Positions 51,203 to 60,326 of a stretch of DNA of 64,000 nt are shown piece after piece. The translations under genes were made by a program, and so were the position numbers. The notes below the pieces were generated by a model that saw only the letters and a list, made by a program, of their open reading frames with translations, was not told where the DNA came from and ran no database searches. Source of the DNA: Pedobacter cryophilus (GTDB taxonomy: Bacteria > Bacteroidota > Bacteroidia > Sphingobacteriales > Sphingobacteriaceae); the NCBI RefSeq assembly GCF_005116455.1, contig NZ_SWBP01000001.1, forward strand, positions 124,001 to 188,000, read 5' to 3'. How positions within the stretch are numbered: position 1 is the first letter of the stretch; every line of letters begins with the position of its first letter.

Positions 51203-51298
51203 TGAAGCGCAATGCCTCTGCTACTATTAAACCGCTAATCCTGCTTTGCGCTACAAATCCTCGCCCAATAAAAATTGGGCTGCGGGTTTTCCGCTTCA
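51203..51298 (+). repeat. Multi-hairpin repeat after rluF
   Basis: The outer arms 'TGAAGCG' (51203-51209) and 'CGCTTCA' (51292-51298) pair, 'AGCGCAA' (51206) can also pair with 'TTGCGCT' (51246), and 'GCCCAAT' / 'ATTGGGC' (51263-51280) forms a third stem. The local GC content is higher than around it. The 'CCGCTTCAATC' end is shared with the repeat at 7933-8007. It looks like a dispersed structured element. No coding frame is seen in 51198-51362. Confidence 0.65.
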
Positions 51299-51362
51299 AT
51301 CAGGGCTATTTAAGAAAAGACGTTGCAACAAACCTAGTTTTACATTAAAATTATAAAAGCAA

Positions 51363-52307
51363 TTATATTCTATTTACTTGAACTTCCTTTTTCTTTATAA
51401 AAACCATCTTAAACAGAATAACCAATTTTTCAACCAAAAAACCAACAATCAATCCGCCAACGGCACAAGCTAATGCTTTTGCAAGCCAAGCAATTACGGG
51501 TATTTCTGCTAAAGCAACTTCTAAATTATGCAATAAATGAGTGGTAAAAGGAATGCCATGTGCTATAATTTCGGCACCTACCCAAAGCATAGCAGCAGTA
51601 CCCACGTAGCTTAACAGACTTAAAAAATGCGGCATAAATTTAACCACGCCTCGTCCAATTTTTTGCGTAGCTGGATGGTATTTATCCTGCGCAAGGTGTA
51701 CTCCAATATCATCAGCCTTAACAATAAAACCAACAAAACCATAAACTGCAACAGTAATAAATACAGCAACAGCAAGCATCACAATAATTTGGTTTACCAC
51801 CGATTGTTCGGTGACTTGGCTGTAAGCAATAGCCATAATTTCGGCAGATAAAATAATATCAGTTCGCACAGCACCTTTTACCCTTGCTTTTTCTAATTCT
51901 TCGGGTGTAATTATTTCTAAATCTGCTACCTCTGGTTTAACTTCAGCATGTTTGCTAAACATAGAATGTACCTTTTCATAACCTTCAAAACACAAATAAG
52001 CACCTCCAAGCATTAAAATAGGCGTGATGGCCCACGGCGCAAAGTATCCCAACAATAAAGCAGCTGGACTTAAAATTAAAACTTTATTGATTAAAGATTT
52101 TTTGGCTATTTGAAAAATAATGGAAAGCTCTCGCGAAGGGTCGAGACCAACCACATATTTTGGTGTAACCGCCGTATCGTCAATTACAATACCTGATACT
52201 TTCCCTGTGGTTTTAGCAACTTGAGCAGGTATGTCATCCAAACTTGCAGCACTTGCTTTTACCAAAGCAGAAATATCATCTAATAATGCAAAAAATCCTG
52301 AAGCCAT
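51363..52307 (-). CDS. DUF808 (YedI-like) membrane protein
   Basis: A 314-residue inner-membrane protein that begins with the DUF808 signature 'MASGFFALLDDISALVKASA' and 'KTTGKVSGIVIDDTAV', and then has about six to eight hydrophobic helices. The middle 'LEKARVKGAVRTDIILSAEI' is also typical. The function is unknown, although E. coli YedI belongs to the family. It is transcribed alone toward the multi-hairpin repeat. The region 52308-52551 upstream is AT-rich and divergent, and I saw no clear promoter in it. Confidence 0.9.
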   Translation of the reverse strand: MASGFFALLDDISALVKASAASLDDIPAQVAKTTGKVSGIVIDDTAVTPKYVVGLDPSRELSIIFQIAKKSLINKVLILSPAALLLGYFAPWAITPILMLGGAYLCFEGYEKVHSMFSKHAEVKPEVADLEIITPEELEKARVKGAVRTDIILSAEIMAIAYSQVTEQSVVNQIIVMLAVAVFITVAVYGFVGFIVKADDIGVHLAQDKYHPATQKIGRGVVKFMPHFLSLLSYVGTAAMLWVGAEIIAHGIPFTTHLLHNLEVALAEIPVIAWLAKALACAVGGLIVGFLVEKLVILFKMVFIKKKEVQVNRI

Positions 52308-52554
52308 ATTTTAAATTTCGTTAATAATTTTTCATAAATATAAGTGAGGTAATTTTAGTGAATTTTACTTACTAAATGTGTTAATCAGCGTAAAAAAATG
52401 ATATTTTTACTTTACTCTTTTTACAAATTATTAAGTGCAAAAGCTTAATTGTTGATAATAATAGTAAATTAGATTAAAATTAATTGTCAAACTACATTAT
52501 TTAAATCGACAGAAGCTTAACCACAAATTCTTATCTACATTTAAATTTCGCTTG

Positions 52555-54087
52555 ATGAAAAAATCCTTCTTCTTTTTATTAGTATGTTTCCTGATTAAAC
52601 AATCAGTTTTGGCACAATCACCAGAGGCGTTAAAAATTAGAAAATACGGCAGTGAAAATGCCATAAAAATTATTAGCGAGTTCTCAGAGTTTTTATCCAT
52701 ACCAAACGTGGCCTCAGACCCTATTGGTCAGCAAAAGACTGCTTCATTTATTATGGAAATGATGCAAAAACGCGGAATACAAAACACACAGCTATTAAAT
52801 GCTACTACACCAAATGTTCCTCCAGCGGTGTATGGGGAAGTAATAGTTCCGGGTGCAAAACAAACCCTTATTTTTTATGCCCATTATGATGGTCAGCCAG
52901 TTAATCCTACCCAATGGGCGGCTGGGCTTGAACCATTTAACCCCAAATTATTTACAAATGCGCTAACTAAAAATGGAATTGATATTCCTTTTCCAAAAGA
53001 CGGTAACTACCAAGATGATTGGAGGATATATGCCCGTGGCGCTTCTGATGACAAGGATGGGGTAGTTGCCATTTTAAATGCATACGATGCAATCAAGAAA
53101 AACGGACTAACGCCAAACTATAACCTTAAATTTTTCTTTGAGGGCGAAGAAGAAGCTGGTTCTCCACACCTAAATGAAATATTAGAAAAACACAAATCAT
53201 TACTCCAATCAAACCTTTGGATTATCTGCGATGGACCTGTTCATCAATCTGGTAAAAAGCAAATTGTATTTGGTGTGCGGGGCGATACTCATCTTGATCT
53301 TACGGTTTTTGCCTCGAAAAGACCATTACATAGCGGTCATTACGGCAATTGGGCTCCAAACCCCGGTTTGATGCTGGCAAAATTATTATCATCTATGAAA
53401 GATGAAAAAGGAAAAGTAACTATTAAAGGATTTTATGATGATGTAACTCCATTGTCTCCATCTGAAAGAAAAGCTTTAGATGAAGTACCCTCTGTTGATG
53501 AACAAATGAAACTAGAATTGGGAATAAATGACGTCGAAATGCAGGGATTAAACCTATTTGAGTCTGTCAACCTACCTTCATTAAATATTAATGGTATGCA
53601 AAGCGGTAATGTTGGTAAAATGGTTTCTAATCAAATACCCACCAATGCAACTGCTGTTCTTGATTTGAGATTGGTTTTAGGTAATGATTGGGAGAGGCAA
53701 CAACAAAAAGTTATCGATCATATAAAAACACAAGGCTTTTATGTAACGGACAAAGAGCCGACTGATGAAGAAAGAAGTAAATATGCTAAAATTATAAAAG
53801 TGATTCGAGAAGATGGCGTTAATGCGCAACGTACATCTATGGATTTACCGATTATACAAAAAGTGATTACCGCAGTAAAATTGACCACTAATGATCAGGT
53901 TGTATTGCAGCCAACAAATGGAGGTACGCTTCCTCTTTTTTTATTTGAGAAATATCTGAAGGCTATAACTGTTACGGTACCGATAGCCAACCACGATAAT
54001 AACCAACATGCTGAAAATGAAAATATCCGGATTGGTAATTTATTTGATGGCATTGTTACCATAGGCGCAGTGATGATGATGAGATAA
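52555..54087 (+). CDS. Exported M20-family metallopeptidase
   Basis: I use the ATG at 52555, since a TTG at 52552 would only add one residue. A signal peptide ('SFFFLLVCFLIKQSVLAQ') precedes a zinc peptidase. The zinc ligands are His and Asp in 'FYAHYDGQPV', Asp in 'ARGASDDKDG', Glu-Glu in 'FEGEEEAGSP' and a late His in 'PIANHDNNQHAENENIR'. The dimer domain lies about 215-350. Relatives are dipeptidases and Gly-X carboxypeptidases, and the exact specificity is unknown. It is the first plus-strand gene after the 244-base AT-rich divergent gap. Confidence 0.9.
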   Translation: MKKSFFFLLVCFLIKQSVLAQSPEALKIRKYGSENAIKIISEFSEFLSIPNVASDPIGQQKTASFIMEMMQKRGIQNTQLLNATTPNVPPAVYGEVIVPGAKQTLIFYAHYDGQPVNPTQWAAGLEPFNPKLFTNALTKNGIDIPFPKDGNYQDDWRIYARGASDDKDGVVAILNAYDAIKKNGLTPNYNLKFFFEGEEEAGSPHLNEILEKHKSLLQSNLWIICDGPVHQSGKKQIVFGVRGDTHLDLTVFASKRPLHSGHYGNWAPNPGLMLAKLLSSMKDEKGKVTIKGFYDDVTPLSPSERKALDEVPSVDEQMKLELGINDVEMQGLNLFESVNLPSLNINGMQSGNVGKMVSNQIPTNATAVLDLRLVLGNDWERQQQKVIDHIKTQGFYVTDKEPTDEERSKYAKIIKVIREDGVNAQRTSMDLPIIQKVITAVKLTTNDQVVLQPTNGGTLPLFLFEKYLKAITVTVPIANHDNNQHAENENIRIGNLFDGIVTIGAVMMMR

Positions 54088-54283
54088 TGGACTAATAAAT
54101 GGAGAATTAGCTTTATATCCATATTTTAAAATTTAAGCGCATCGGTCTTTTTCATTAATTATGTTAAAAAAGTTTTTCTGAAATTTACATTTTCTAAAGA
54201 AATTAATGAAATATCAGGATTTCTAATATTCATCTAAAATCCCTACTTTCATATATTAAACCCTTTCCAAAATCAATTGAATT

Positions 54284-57200
54284 ATGAAAAGAACCCTACT
54301 TTTTTTAGCTGCATTTTTGATGCTGCAAACCTCCTTTGCGCAAAAGAAATCTAAATTAACAAATACACTTAAATCTAATTTTCAGTTTGATAGTGTTTTA
54401 TATGCCAATTTAAAATACCGTGATATAGGTCCGTTTAGAGGTGGCAGAAGTGCTGCGGTAACTGGCGATTTAAAACAGAAAAATTTATTCTACATGGGAG
54501 CTGCCGGTGGTGGAGTTTGGAAAACCCAAGATGGTGGCAATAATTGGAAAAACATATCAGACAAATATTTTGGCAGCAGCATTGGTTCTGTAGCCATTGC
54601 CCCTTCAGACAATAGCATTTTATATGTTGGTGAAGGAGAAAATACCATGCGAGGAAACGTAAGTGAGGGGCTTGGTGGCATTTGGAAAAGTGAGGATGGC
54701 GGAAGAAGCTGGATAAATAGAGGATTAAAAGACACCCGACATATTACAAGAATTATTATTCATCCTAAAAACCCGGATATAGTTTGGGTAGCCGCTGTTG
54801 GGCATTTATTTGGCCCAAATGAAGAAAGAGGTGTTTATAAAACTACAGATGGCGGTAAAAATTGGAAAAGGGTTTTGTTCGCTAATAATTTAGCCGGAGC
54901 GGTTGATTTAGTAATGGAGCCAGAAAATCCAAAAGTTTTATATGCTACCACTTGGAGAGTGATTAGAACTCCTCACAGTATGGAAAGTGGCGGTGAAGGA
55001 AGCGGTTTATGGAAAAGTATTGATGGTGGCGATTCTTGGAAAAACATTTCTCGTAATAAAGGTTTGCCTACCGATACCTTGGGTATTTTAGGCGTTGCGG
55101 TAAGCCCATCTAATCCAGATCGTATTTATACCATCATTGAGTCTAAAACTGGTGGGCTTTTTCGTTCTGATGATGCTGGCGAAAGCTTTACTAAAGTGAA
55201 TAGCGAAAATGAGATTCGCCAAAGAGCTTGGTATTATAGCAAAGTTTTTGTAGATCCTAAAAATGAAAATACTGTTTACGTCTTAAATGTCGACTTTTTA
55301 CGTTCTCGGGATGGAGGTAAAACCTTTCAAGAAATTAGCACTCCTCACGGAGATCATCACGATTTATGGATTGATCCTGAAGATGGAAATAGAATGATTA
55401 TTGGTGATGACGGTGGCGGGCAAATAAGTTTTGATGGTGGTGCAAATTGGAGTACTTATCAAAATCAGCCTACTGCGCAAATTTATCGCGTAAGCACAGA
55501 TAATCATTTTCCTTACCGCATTTTAGGTGCGCAACAAGACAATTCTACCATCAGAATTATGTCTAGAACTTACGGTGGTGCAATTACCGAAAATGATTGG
55601 GAATCTACAGCAGGGTCAGAATCTGGTTATGTAGTTGCCGATCCTTTAAATCCTGATGTAGTTTACGGTGGTAATTATGGTGGTTATTTATCTCGTTTAG
55701 ACCATAAAACGGGCGAAAATAGAGCTGTTTCTGTTTGGCCAGACAATCCGATGGGTGCTGGTGCTGATGTTTTAAAATATCGTTTCCAATGGAATTTCCC
55801 TATTTTCTTTTCTCCAAACAATCCAAAAGCTTTATATGCTGCCGGAAATATCCTTTTTAAAACCTTAAATGAAGGTCAAAGTTGGGAAGCGATTAGCCCT
55901 GATTTAACAAGAAATGACAAGAAACGTCAAGGACCAAGTGGTGGAATTATTACTAAAGATAATACCAGTGTAGAATATTACGGAACTATTTTTACTGCAA
56001 CAGAATCACCTTATGAAGCCGATTTATTATGGGTTGGAAGTGATGACGGATTACTTCACGTAAGTAAAGATGGTGGTAAAAACTGGGAGAATGTAACGCC
56101 TAAAGGAATGCCAGAGTGGATGATGTTTAATAGTATAGATGCGCATCCATTTAAAAAAGGAGCTGCTTACGTAGTTGGAACAAGGTATAAATCTGATGAC
56201 TATCATCCATACATTTATAAAACCGAAGACTATGGAAAATCTTGGAAGCTCATTACGAATGGAATTCCTGCCAATCATTTTGCTAGAGTGGTAAGGGCAG
56301 ATCAAAAACGCCCCGGATTGTTATATGCCGGAACAGAATTTGGAATGTACATTTCTTACAATGATGGAGAAGATTGGAAACCTTTTCAATTGAATTTACC
56401 TATGGTTCCTATTACAGATCTTACCATTAAAGAAAATGATTTGATTGTGGCTACACAAGGAAGAGCTTTTTGGGTGTTAGATGATTTAAGCTTGGTGCAA
56501 CAATTAAATACAGGTTTAACTGGTAAAAATTTACATGTTTTTAATCCAGGAGAAACTTACCGAAGAGACGGTTTTGTAAGAAACATGCCTAATGCAGGAA
56601 AAAATCCAGCCAATGGTGTGGTTATTAATTATTATTTAAAGAATGTTACCGACTCTTCAAAGGTATTTGTTAGCCTTTACGACCCAAATAATAAGTTAAT
56701 CAGAACTTACAGCACCAAAGGGAAAGCTGATGAAAAGATTGAAGTAAAAGCAGGAATGAATCAGTTTGTTTGGAACTTGACTTACCCAGCTGTAGAAAAA
56801 ATTGATGGAATGATTTTATGGAATGGAAATATAACTGGACAAAAAGCTACCCCCGGAAACTATAAAGCCATTATTAAAAATGGAACAGATTCTTCTGCCG
56901 TAAATTTTGTAGTAAAACCTGATCCTAACTATAAATTATCTATAGAAGAATATCAGCAACAATTTGCTTTCTTAACTATGGTGAAAGATAAATTCTCTGA
57001 AACTCAAAAAAGCATAAAAGATATTAGAAACATAAGATCGCAGCTGAATAGTTTTACTGAAAAAAGTAAAGATTTACCTAAAGAAATAAAGGATAAAGCA
57101 ACTGAAATCAATAAAAAAATAACAACTATTGAAGAAACACTGTATCAAACAAAAGCTAAAAGTGGGCAGGATGTATTGAATTATCCAATTAGATTGAATG

Positions 57201-57397
57201 ATAAACTATCTGGTGTATTTGATGTAGCTAGCTCTGGCTATGCCGCACCAAGCAAACAAGTTAAAGAAGTTTATACTGAGTTAGCTAAGCAAATTGACGC
57301 TGAATTAGTAAAGTTAAAAGCCGTAAAAGAAACTGATTTAAAAGAGTTTAATGATTTGGTAAGAGCGAAAGCTGTACCGGTAATTGTAGTGAATTAA
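54284..57397 (+). CDS. Large exported BNR/VPS10-type beta-propeller protein
   Basis: A signal peptide ('LFLAAFLMLQTSFAQ') is followed by a propeller-rich region (about 40-780) with Asp-box repeats such as 'KTQDGGNNWKNIS', 'KSEDGGRSWINRG', 'KTTDGGKNWKRV', 'KSIDGGDSWKN' and 'VSKDGGKNWENV'. The last part (about 780-1037) has an Ig-like stretch and a coiled tail with no visible T9SS sorting domain. Annotations for this family read glycosyl hydrolase or sortilin-type. No catalytic residues can be identified, so function is open. It ends 14 bases before a shared terminator. Confidence 0.8.
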   Translation: MKRTLLFLAAFLMLQTSFAQKKSKLTNTLKSNFQFDSVLYANLKYRDIGPFRGGRSAAVTGDLKQKNLFYMGAAGGGVWKTQDGGNNWKNISDKYFGSSIGSVAIAPSDNSILYVGEGENTMRGNVSEGLGGIWKSEDGGRSWINRGLKDTRHITRIIIHPKNPDIVWVAAVGHLFGPNEERGVYKTTDGGKNWKRVLFANNLAGAVDLVMEPENPKVLYATTWRVIRTPHSMESGGEGSGLWKSIDGGDSWKNISRNKGLPTDTLGILGVAVSPSNPDRIYTIIESKTGGLFRSDDAGESFTKVNSENEIRQRAWYYSKVFVDPKNENTVYVLNVDFLRSRDGGKTFQEISTPHGDHHDLWIDPEDGNRMIIGDDGGGQISFDGGANWSTYQNQPTAQIYRVSTDNHFPYRILGAQQDNSTIRIMSRTYGGAITENDWESTAGSESGYVVADPLNPDVVYGGNYGGYLSRLDHKTGENRAVSVWPDNPMGAGADVLKYRFQWNFPIFFSPNNPKALYAAGNILFKTLNEGQSWEAISPDLTRNDKKRQGPSGGIITKDNTSVEYYGTIFTATESPYEADLLWVGSDDGLLHVSKDGGKNWENVTPKGMPEWMMFNSIDAHPFKKGAAYVVGTRYKSDDYHPYIYKTEDYGKSWKLITNGIPANHFARVVRADQKRPGLLYAGTEFGMYISYNDGEDWKPFQLNLPMVPITDLTIKENDLIVATQGRAFWVLDDLSLVQQLNTGLTGKNLHVFNPGETYRRDGFVRNMPNAGKNPANGVVINYYLKNVTDSSKVFVSLYDPNNKLIRTYSTKGKADEKIEVKAGMNQFVWNLTYPAVEKIDGMILWNGNITGQKATPGNYKAIIKNGTDSSAVNFVVKPDPNYKLSIEEYQQQFAFLTMVKDKFSETQKSIKDIRNIRSQLNSFTEKSKDLPKEIKDKATEINKKITTIEETLYQTKAKSGQDVLNYPIRLNDKLSGVFDVASSGYAAPSKQVKEVYTELAKQIDAELVKLKAVKETDLKEFNDLVRAKAVPVIVVN

Positions 57398-57410
57398 GAA
57401 ACCATCAATT

Positions 57411-57452
57411 AAAAAAAAAAACGGATGAAATTGAAATTCATCCGGTTTTTTT
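57411..57452. terminator. Bidirectional terminator between the BNR gene and the OmpA gene
   Basis: The stem 'CGGATGAA' / 'TTCATCCG' (57422-57429 with 57437-57444) has a run of A on the left and of T on the right. The convergent stops are 57397 on the plus strand and 57456 on the minus strand. Confidence 0.85.
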
Positions 57453-57455
57453 ATG

Positions 57456-58313
57456 CTATTTAATTAAGTTGTACAGCTCATCTAATTTAGGAGAGAGTAC
57501 AATTTCTATTCGTCGGTTTTTACTTCTGGCTTCTGGCGTATTCCCTAATGCTATAGGTTGGAATTGCCCTTTACCGGTTGCGGTTAATCTTTCGGGAGTA
57601 GTTTTTTGTAATTCGGTTAAATATCTAACTACAGAAGTAGCTCTTAAAACACTTAAATCCCAATTATCTTTGATTTGACCTAAATTTCCTACTTTTTGAT
57701 TATCAGTATGACCTTCTACTGCAATATTAATTTCTGGCTGAGTATTTAAAACTTTAGCTAATTCTTGCAAAGCCAATTTCCCTTTATCATCAATCACAAT
57801 AGAACCTGTATCAAACAATAGTTTATCAGATAAGGAAACATAAACTTTTCCGTTTTTAATTTCTACCGTTAGGCCACTTTCCTGAAAACCTAATAATGCT
57901 TTTTGCAATTTCTCTTTTAAAGCATTTGTAGCTTCATCTCTTTTTCTAAGAATTTCTTCAACCTCCTTTAATCTTGCTTCGCGTTTCTTTAAATCATCTG
58001 AAAGCGAATTTAAATCTCCAGAGAGTTTGTTAATTTCTGACGAAGAATTACTCCTTAGCGCTGCATAGTTTGCGTTAAGCGCTTCTAATTGACCATTTAA
58101 ATCGGCTATTTTACTATTTAGCTTAGCCGTATCAGCTTGTAAGGCTGCTTGTGTTTCTTCTAAAGATTGTATGTTTACTTTTGCGGCATCCCAACCAATA
58201 CTTAATGAATCTTTTTGTGATAATAAAGCTTCGTATTTTTTCTTAGACAAAACAACACAAGAACTAAGTCCCAATAATAAAAATAGTGTGGCTAACAACC
58301 CTGATTTCTTCAT
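57456..58313 (-). CDS. OmpA-family lipoprotein with coiled coil
   Basis: A lipoprotein (lipobox 'LSSC', Cys19) of 285 residues. The stretch of about 25-135 is a charged coiled coil ('LQADTAKLNSKIADLNGQLE'), and the C-terminal part is an OmpA/MotB peptidoglycan-binding domain with 'LFDTGSIVIDDKGKLALQEL', 'VEGHTDNQKVG', 'LSVLRATSVVRYL' and 'NRRIEIVLSP'. It should tether the outer membrane to peptidoglycan, probably without a barrel. It lies 13 bases after the DUF2461 gene and ends at a strong terminator. Confidence 0.92.
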   Translation of the reverse strand: MKKSGLLATLFLLLGLSSCVVLSKKKYEALLSQKDSLSIGWDAAKVNIQSLEETQAALQADTAKLNSKIADLNGQLEALNANYAALRSNSSSEINKLSGDLNSLSDDLKKREARLKEVEEILRKRDEATNALKEKLQKALLGFQESGLTVEIKNGKVYVSLSDKLLFDTGSIVIDDKGKLALQELAKVLNTQPEINIAVEGHTDNQKVGNLGQIKDNWDLSVLRATSVVRYLTELQKTTPERLTATGKGQFQPIALGNTPEARSKNRRIEIVLSPKLDELYNLIK

Positions 58314-58326
58314 ATTTAATTTGATT

Positions 58327-58989
58327 TTATAAAATGGCGTGTGATAAAAATACGTTTAGTGGATAAATTAATTTTAAACCTTTTAGAACAGCTGCTACAG
58401 CGTTTGGGCCCATAAGCTCTTCATCTGTAAAAGAATGAGTAACAGTAAAACTTTTTAATTTCAAAATTTCAATATAAGGATGTTCTGCATCATATCCTTT
58501 AGGAGTAGTCTTCAATGTTTGCTCTTTATCAAATCCCCCAAAAAAATCTTTAAATTCTTTATCATCAATAACTTTAAGCAAATCACCTGTATTATAATCT
58601 ATCTCTTGCCTGATGGCTTTTAAATGCTCTGCTTGCGGCAGCCAATAACCACCTGCTACAAAACTTGCACCCGGCTGAATATGAATATAGTAACCTGCAC
58701 CATCATTTCCTTTTCCTCTGGCAGAAATACCTATTCCAAAGTTATTTTTATAGGGAGATTTATCTTTGCTAAATCTAACATCCCTGTAAATCCGCATCAC
58801 ACATTGCTTTGCAGTAATTTCTTTGGGAATAGAGCCATCTGTTTTGATGAGCTCGGCAATAATTACATTAGCAAAATCATCAACATTCTTTTTAGCATCA
58901 TCATAACGAGATTTATTCTCTTGAAACCAAACCCTATCATTATGCGCAATCAGATCGTTTACAAATGCTAAAGTTTCCTTTTTAATCAT
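58327..58989 (-). CDS. DUF2461 family protein
   Basis: A protein of 220 residues that fits DUF2461 (TIGR02453): 'LAFVNDLIAHNDRVWFQENK', 'VMRIYRDVRFSKDKSPYKNN', 'AGYYIHIQPGASFVAGGYW' and 'FVTHSFTDEEL'-like end (here 'FTVTHSFTDEELMG'). It has no export signal and a soluble mixed fold. The biochemical function is unknown. Its start overlaps the DUF983 stop by eight bases, so it is translationally coupled. Confidence 0.88.
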   Translation of the reverse strand: MIKKETLAFVNDLIAHNDRVWFQENKSRYDDAKKNVDDFANVIIAELIKTDGSIPKEITAKQCVMRIYRDVRFSKDKSPYKNNFGIGISARGKGNDGAGYYIHIQPGASFVAGGYWLPQAEHLKAIRQEIDYNTGDLLKVIDDKEFKDFFGGFDKEQTLKTTPKGYDAEHPYIEILKLKSFTVTHSFTDEELMGPNAVAAVLKGLKLIYPLNVFLSHAIL

Positions 58990-59371
58990 GATCGTAATGC
59001 GCTACATACTTTACTTTCGGCGAAAGCCAATACAATAAAATTACCCGAGAATATCTAAAATTTATAGGGGCTGTTATAAAACTAGCCAGTAGAATAGTGA
59101 TAATATAAACCCAAGGAGACTCCAATTCATTTGTGACCATATATGTTGCAATTCCAACAGTTACTGCTAAAGCTACATTTAAGGTATAACCTACATACAT
59201 GGCTGCATAAAAGTATCCTGGTTCAATTTCATATCGCATGCCACACTTCGGACAAACATCAAACATCTTCTGCGATTTGAATCCGTACATTGATGTTTTA
59301 AACAAATCTCCTCTTCTGCATCGTGGACATTTTGCATGCAACATTGCAGTTAATTTTGGTGTTTTTGGCAT
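58982..59371 (-). CDS. DUF983 family membrane protein with zinc ribbon
   Basis: I start at 59371 ('MPKTPKLTAMLHAKCPRCRR'). A longer frame from 59398 would pass through the terminator of the next gene upstream. Two Cys pairs, 'CPRCRRG' and 'CPKCGMRY', form a zinc ribbon, followed by 'EPGYFYAAMYVGY' and two membrane helices. This is the DUF983 pattern. The family lies beside cytochrome oxidase genes in many bacteria, as here, and may act in oxidase biogenesis. That is association, not proof. Confidence 0.88.
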   Translation of the reverse strand: MPKTPKLTAMLHAKCPRCRRGDLFKTSMYGFKSQKMFDVCPKCGMRYEIEPGYFYAAMYVGYTLNVALAVTVGIATYMVTNELESPWVYIITILLASFITAPINFRYSRVILLYWLSPKVKYVAHYDHD

Positions 59372-59380
59372 ATACAAATA

Positions 59381-59410
59381 TAAAAAATCCCGCCTCATTG
59401 GGCAGGATTA
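59381..59410 (-). terminator. Terminator ending the cytochrome oxidase operon
   Basis: On the minus strand 'AATCCTGCC' pairs with 'GGCGGGATT' (one mismatch, six-base loop), followed by a run of T. It lies 18 bases past the CAMC-protein stop. The DUF983 gene starts 10 bases after it. Confidence 0.82.
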
Positions 59411-59427
59411 GATTTGTTAAATTTCAC

Positions 59428-59703
59428 TTAGTTTAAATGAATTTTATTCTCTTTTATGTTAATGGCAACGTTCTTTTTCCTGTATTTTTTATACCATAAA
59501 AAGCCTATGGCAGCCATGGCTAAATAAGGAACTGCTAGTAAATACATAATCCCGCTGTTTAAACCACTACCCGTTGTACCACCACTTTTTAAGTTAGATT
59601 CTACTGTAGCGGTACACATGGCGCATTGCGCTTGAGCGTTTGTGCTCAATAATGCTGGACTAATCAAAATAAACAAAATCACTACTATTTTTAATACTCT
59701 CAT
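59428..59703 (-). CDS. Small exported CAMC-motif membrane protein
   Basis: A 91-residue protein. A signal peptide ('ILFILISPALLSTNAQA') is followed directly by 'QCAMCTATVESNLKSGGTT', one membrane helix ('MYLLAVPYLAMAAIGFLWYK') and a basic tail. The CxxC pair sits at the start of the mature, periplasmic part. I recognise it only as a conserved neighbour of oxidase genes in this phylum. A metal or thiol role in cytochrome oxidase assembly is an inference from the CAMC motif and from the position beside DUF420 and SCO. Confidence 0.7.
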   Translation of the reverse strand: MRVLKIVVILFILISPALLSTNAQAQCAMCTATVESNLKSGGTTGSGLNSGIMYLLAVPYLAMAAIGFLWYKKYRKKNVAINIKENKIHLN

Positions 59704-59722
59704 GAATTGAAATATTTAAAAA

Positions 59723-60295
59723 TTAAAAATTGTAATATGGAGAAATCATTAAATAAACAATCACTCCGGTGGTGGTCACATAAAGCCAGATTGGGAAACT
59801 CCATCTCACCAATTTTCTATGCTTCTCTACTTGCATTTGTAACCCTTTATGAAAACTCAATAAAATTAAAGGCAAAACACCCGCAGCCAAAATGATATGA
59901 CTAATTAAGATAACGTAATAAACGTACCTTAAATTACCCGCATTTATGATCTCTACAGCACTTAATACACCATTATGATCTGAATCTCCAAACTTTGTTT
60001 CAGGAGCGAAATAATGGAAAACGATGTAGGAAACTAAAAAGCCAGATGATAAAACAAAAGTGAGGATATTGGTTCTTTTGTGGTTTTTAATATCTTTTCT
60101 TTTAATAAAATAAAGAGAGACTAATAGTAAAACACTACATGCACCATTAATAATTGCATTTAAAGTCGGCAAGAAATAAACAAAATTTGGAGTAGGAATA
60201 GTTACCGGAATAAGTTTTCTATTTAAGATTACCACCACCAAAAAAACAAAAATAGAAACGCCACTTATTAACCTGAATATTGTTTTATCACTCAT
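59723..60295 (-). CDS. DUF420 membrane protein
   Basis: A 190-residue membrane protein with five helices. The DUF420 pattern is visible: 'PTLNAIINGACSVLLLVSLY', 'RTNILTFVLSSGFLVSYIVF', 'VYYVILISHIILAAGVLPLI' and 'HRKLVRWSFPIWLYVTTTGV'. Conserved histidines lie in 'HYFAPET', 'SHIILA' and 'VEKHRK'. The family is linked to cytochrome c oxidase operons (YozB) and may act in heme or copper insertion. The function is unproved. It lies 19 bases before the CAMC gene and 31 after SCO. Confidence 0.88.
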   Translation of the reverse strand: MSDKTIFRLISGVSIFVFLVVVILNRKLIPVTIPTPNFVYFLPTLNAIINGACSVLLLVSLYFIKRKDIKNHKRTNILTFVLSSGFLVSYIVFHYFAPETKFGDSDHNGVLSAVEIINAGNLRYVYYVILISHIILAAGVLPLILLSFHKGLQMQVEKHRKLVRWSFPIWLYVTTTGVIVYLMISPYYNF

Positions 60296-60326
60296 ATTTA
60301 CTAAACACTAATTATTTAAATCAGTT

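Noticed and set aside
52308-52551. A small gene in the AT-rich gap between DUF808 and the M20 peptidase
   Set aside because: Stops are frequent in all frames and no start-plus-signal pattern was found.
59372-59398. An upstream start for the DUF983 gene
   Set aside because: The extra nine codons run through the terminator of the oxidase operon. The Met at 59371 starts the usual family N-terminus.
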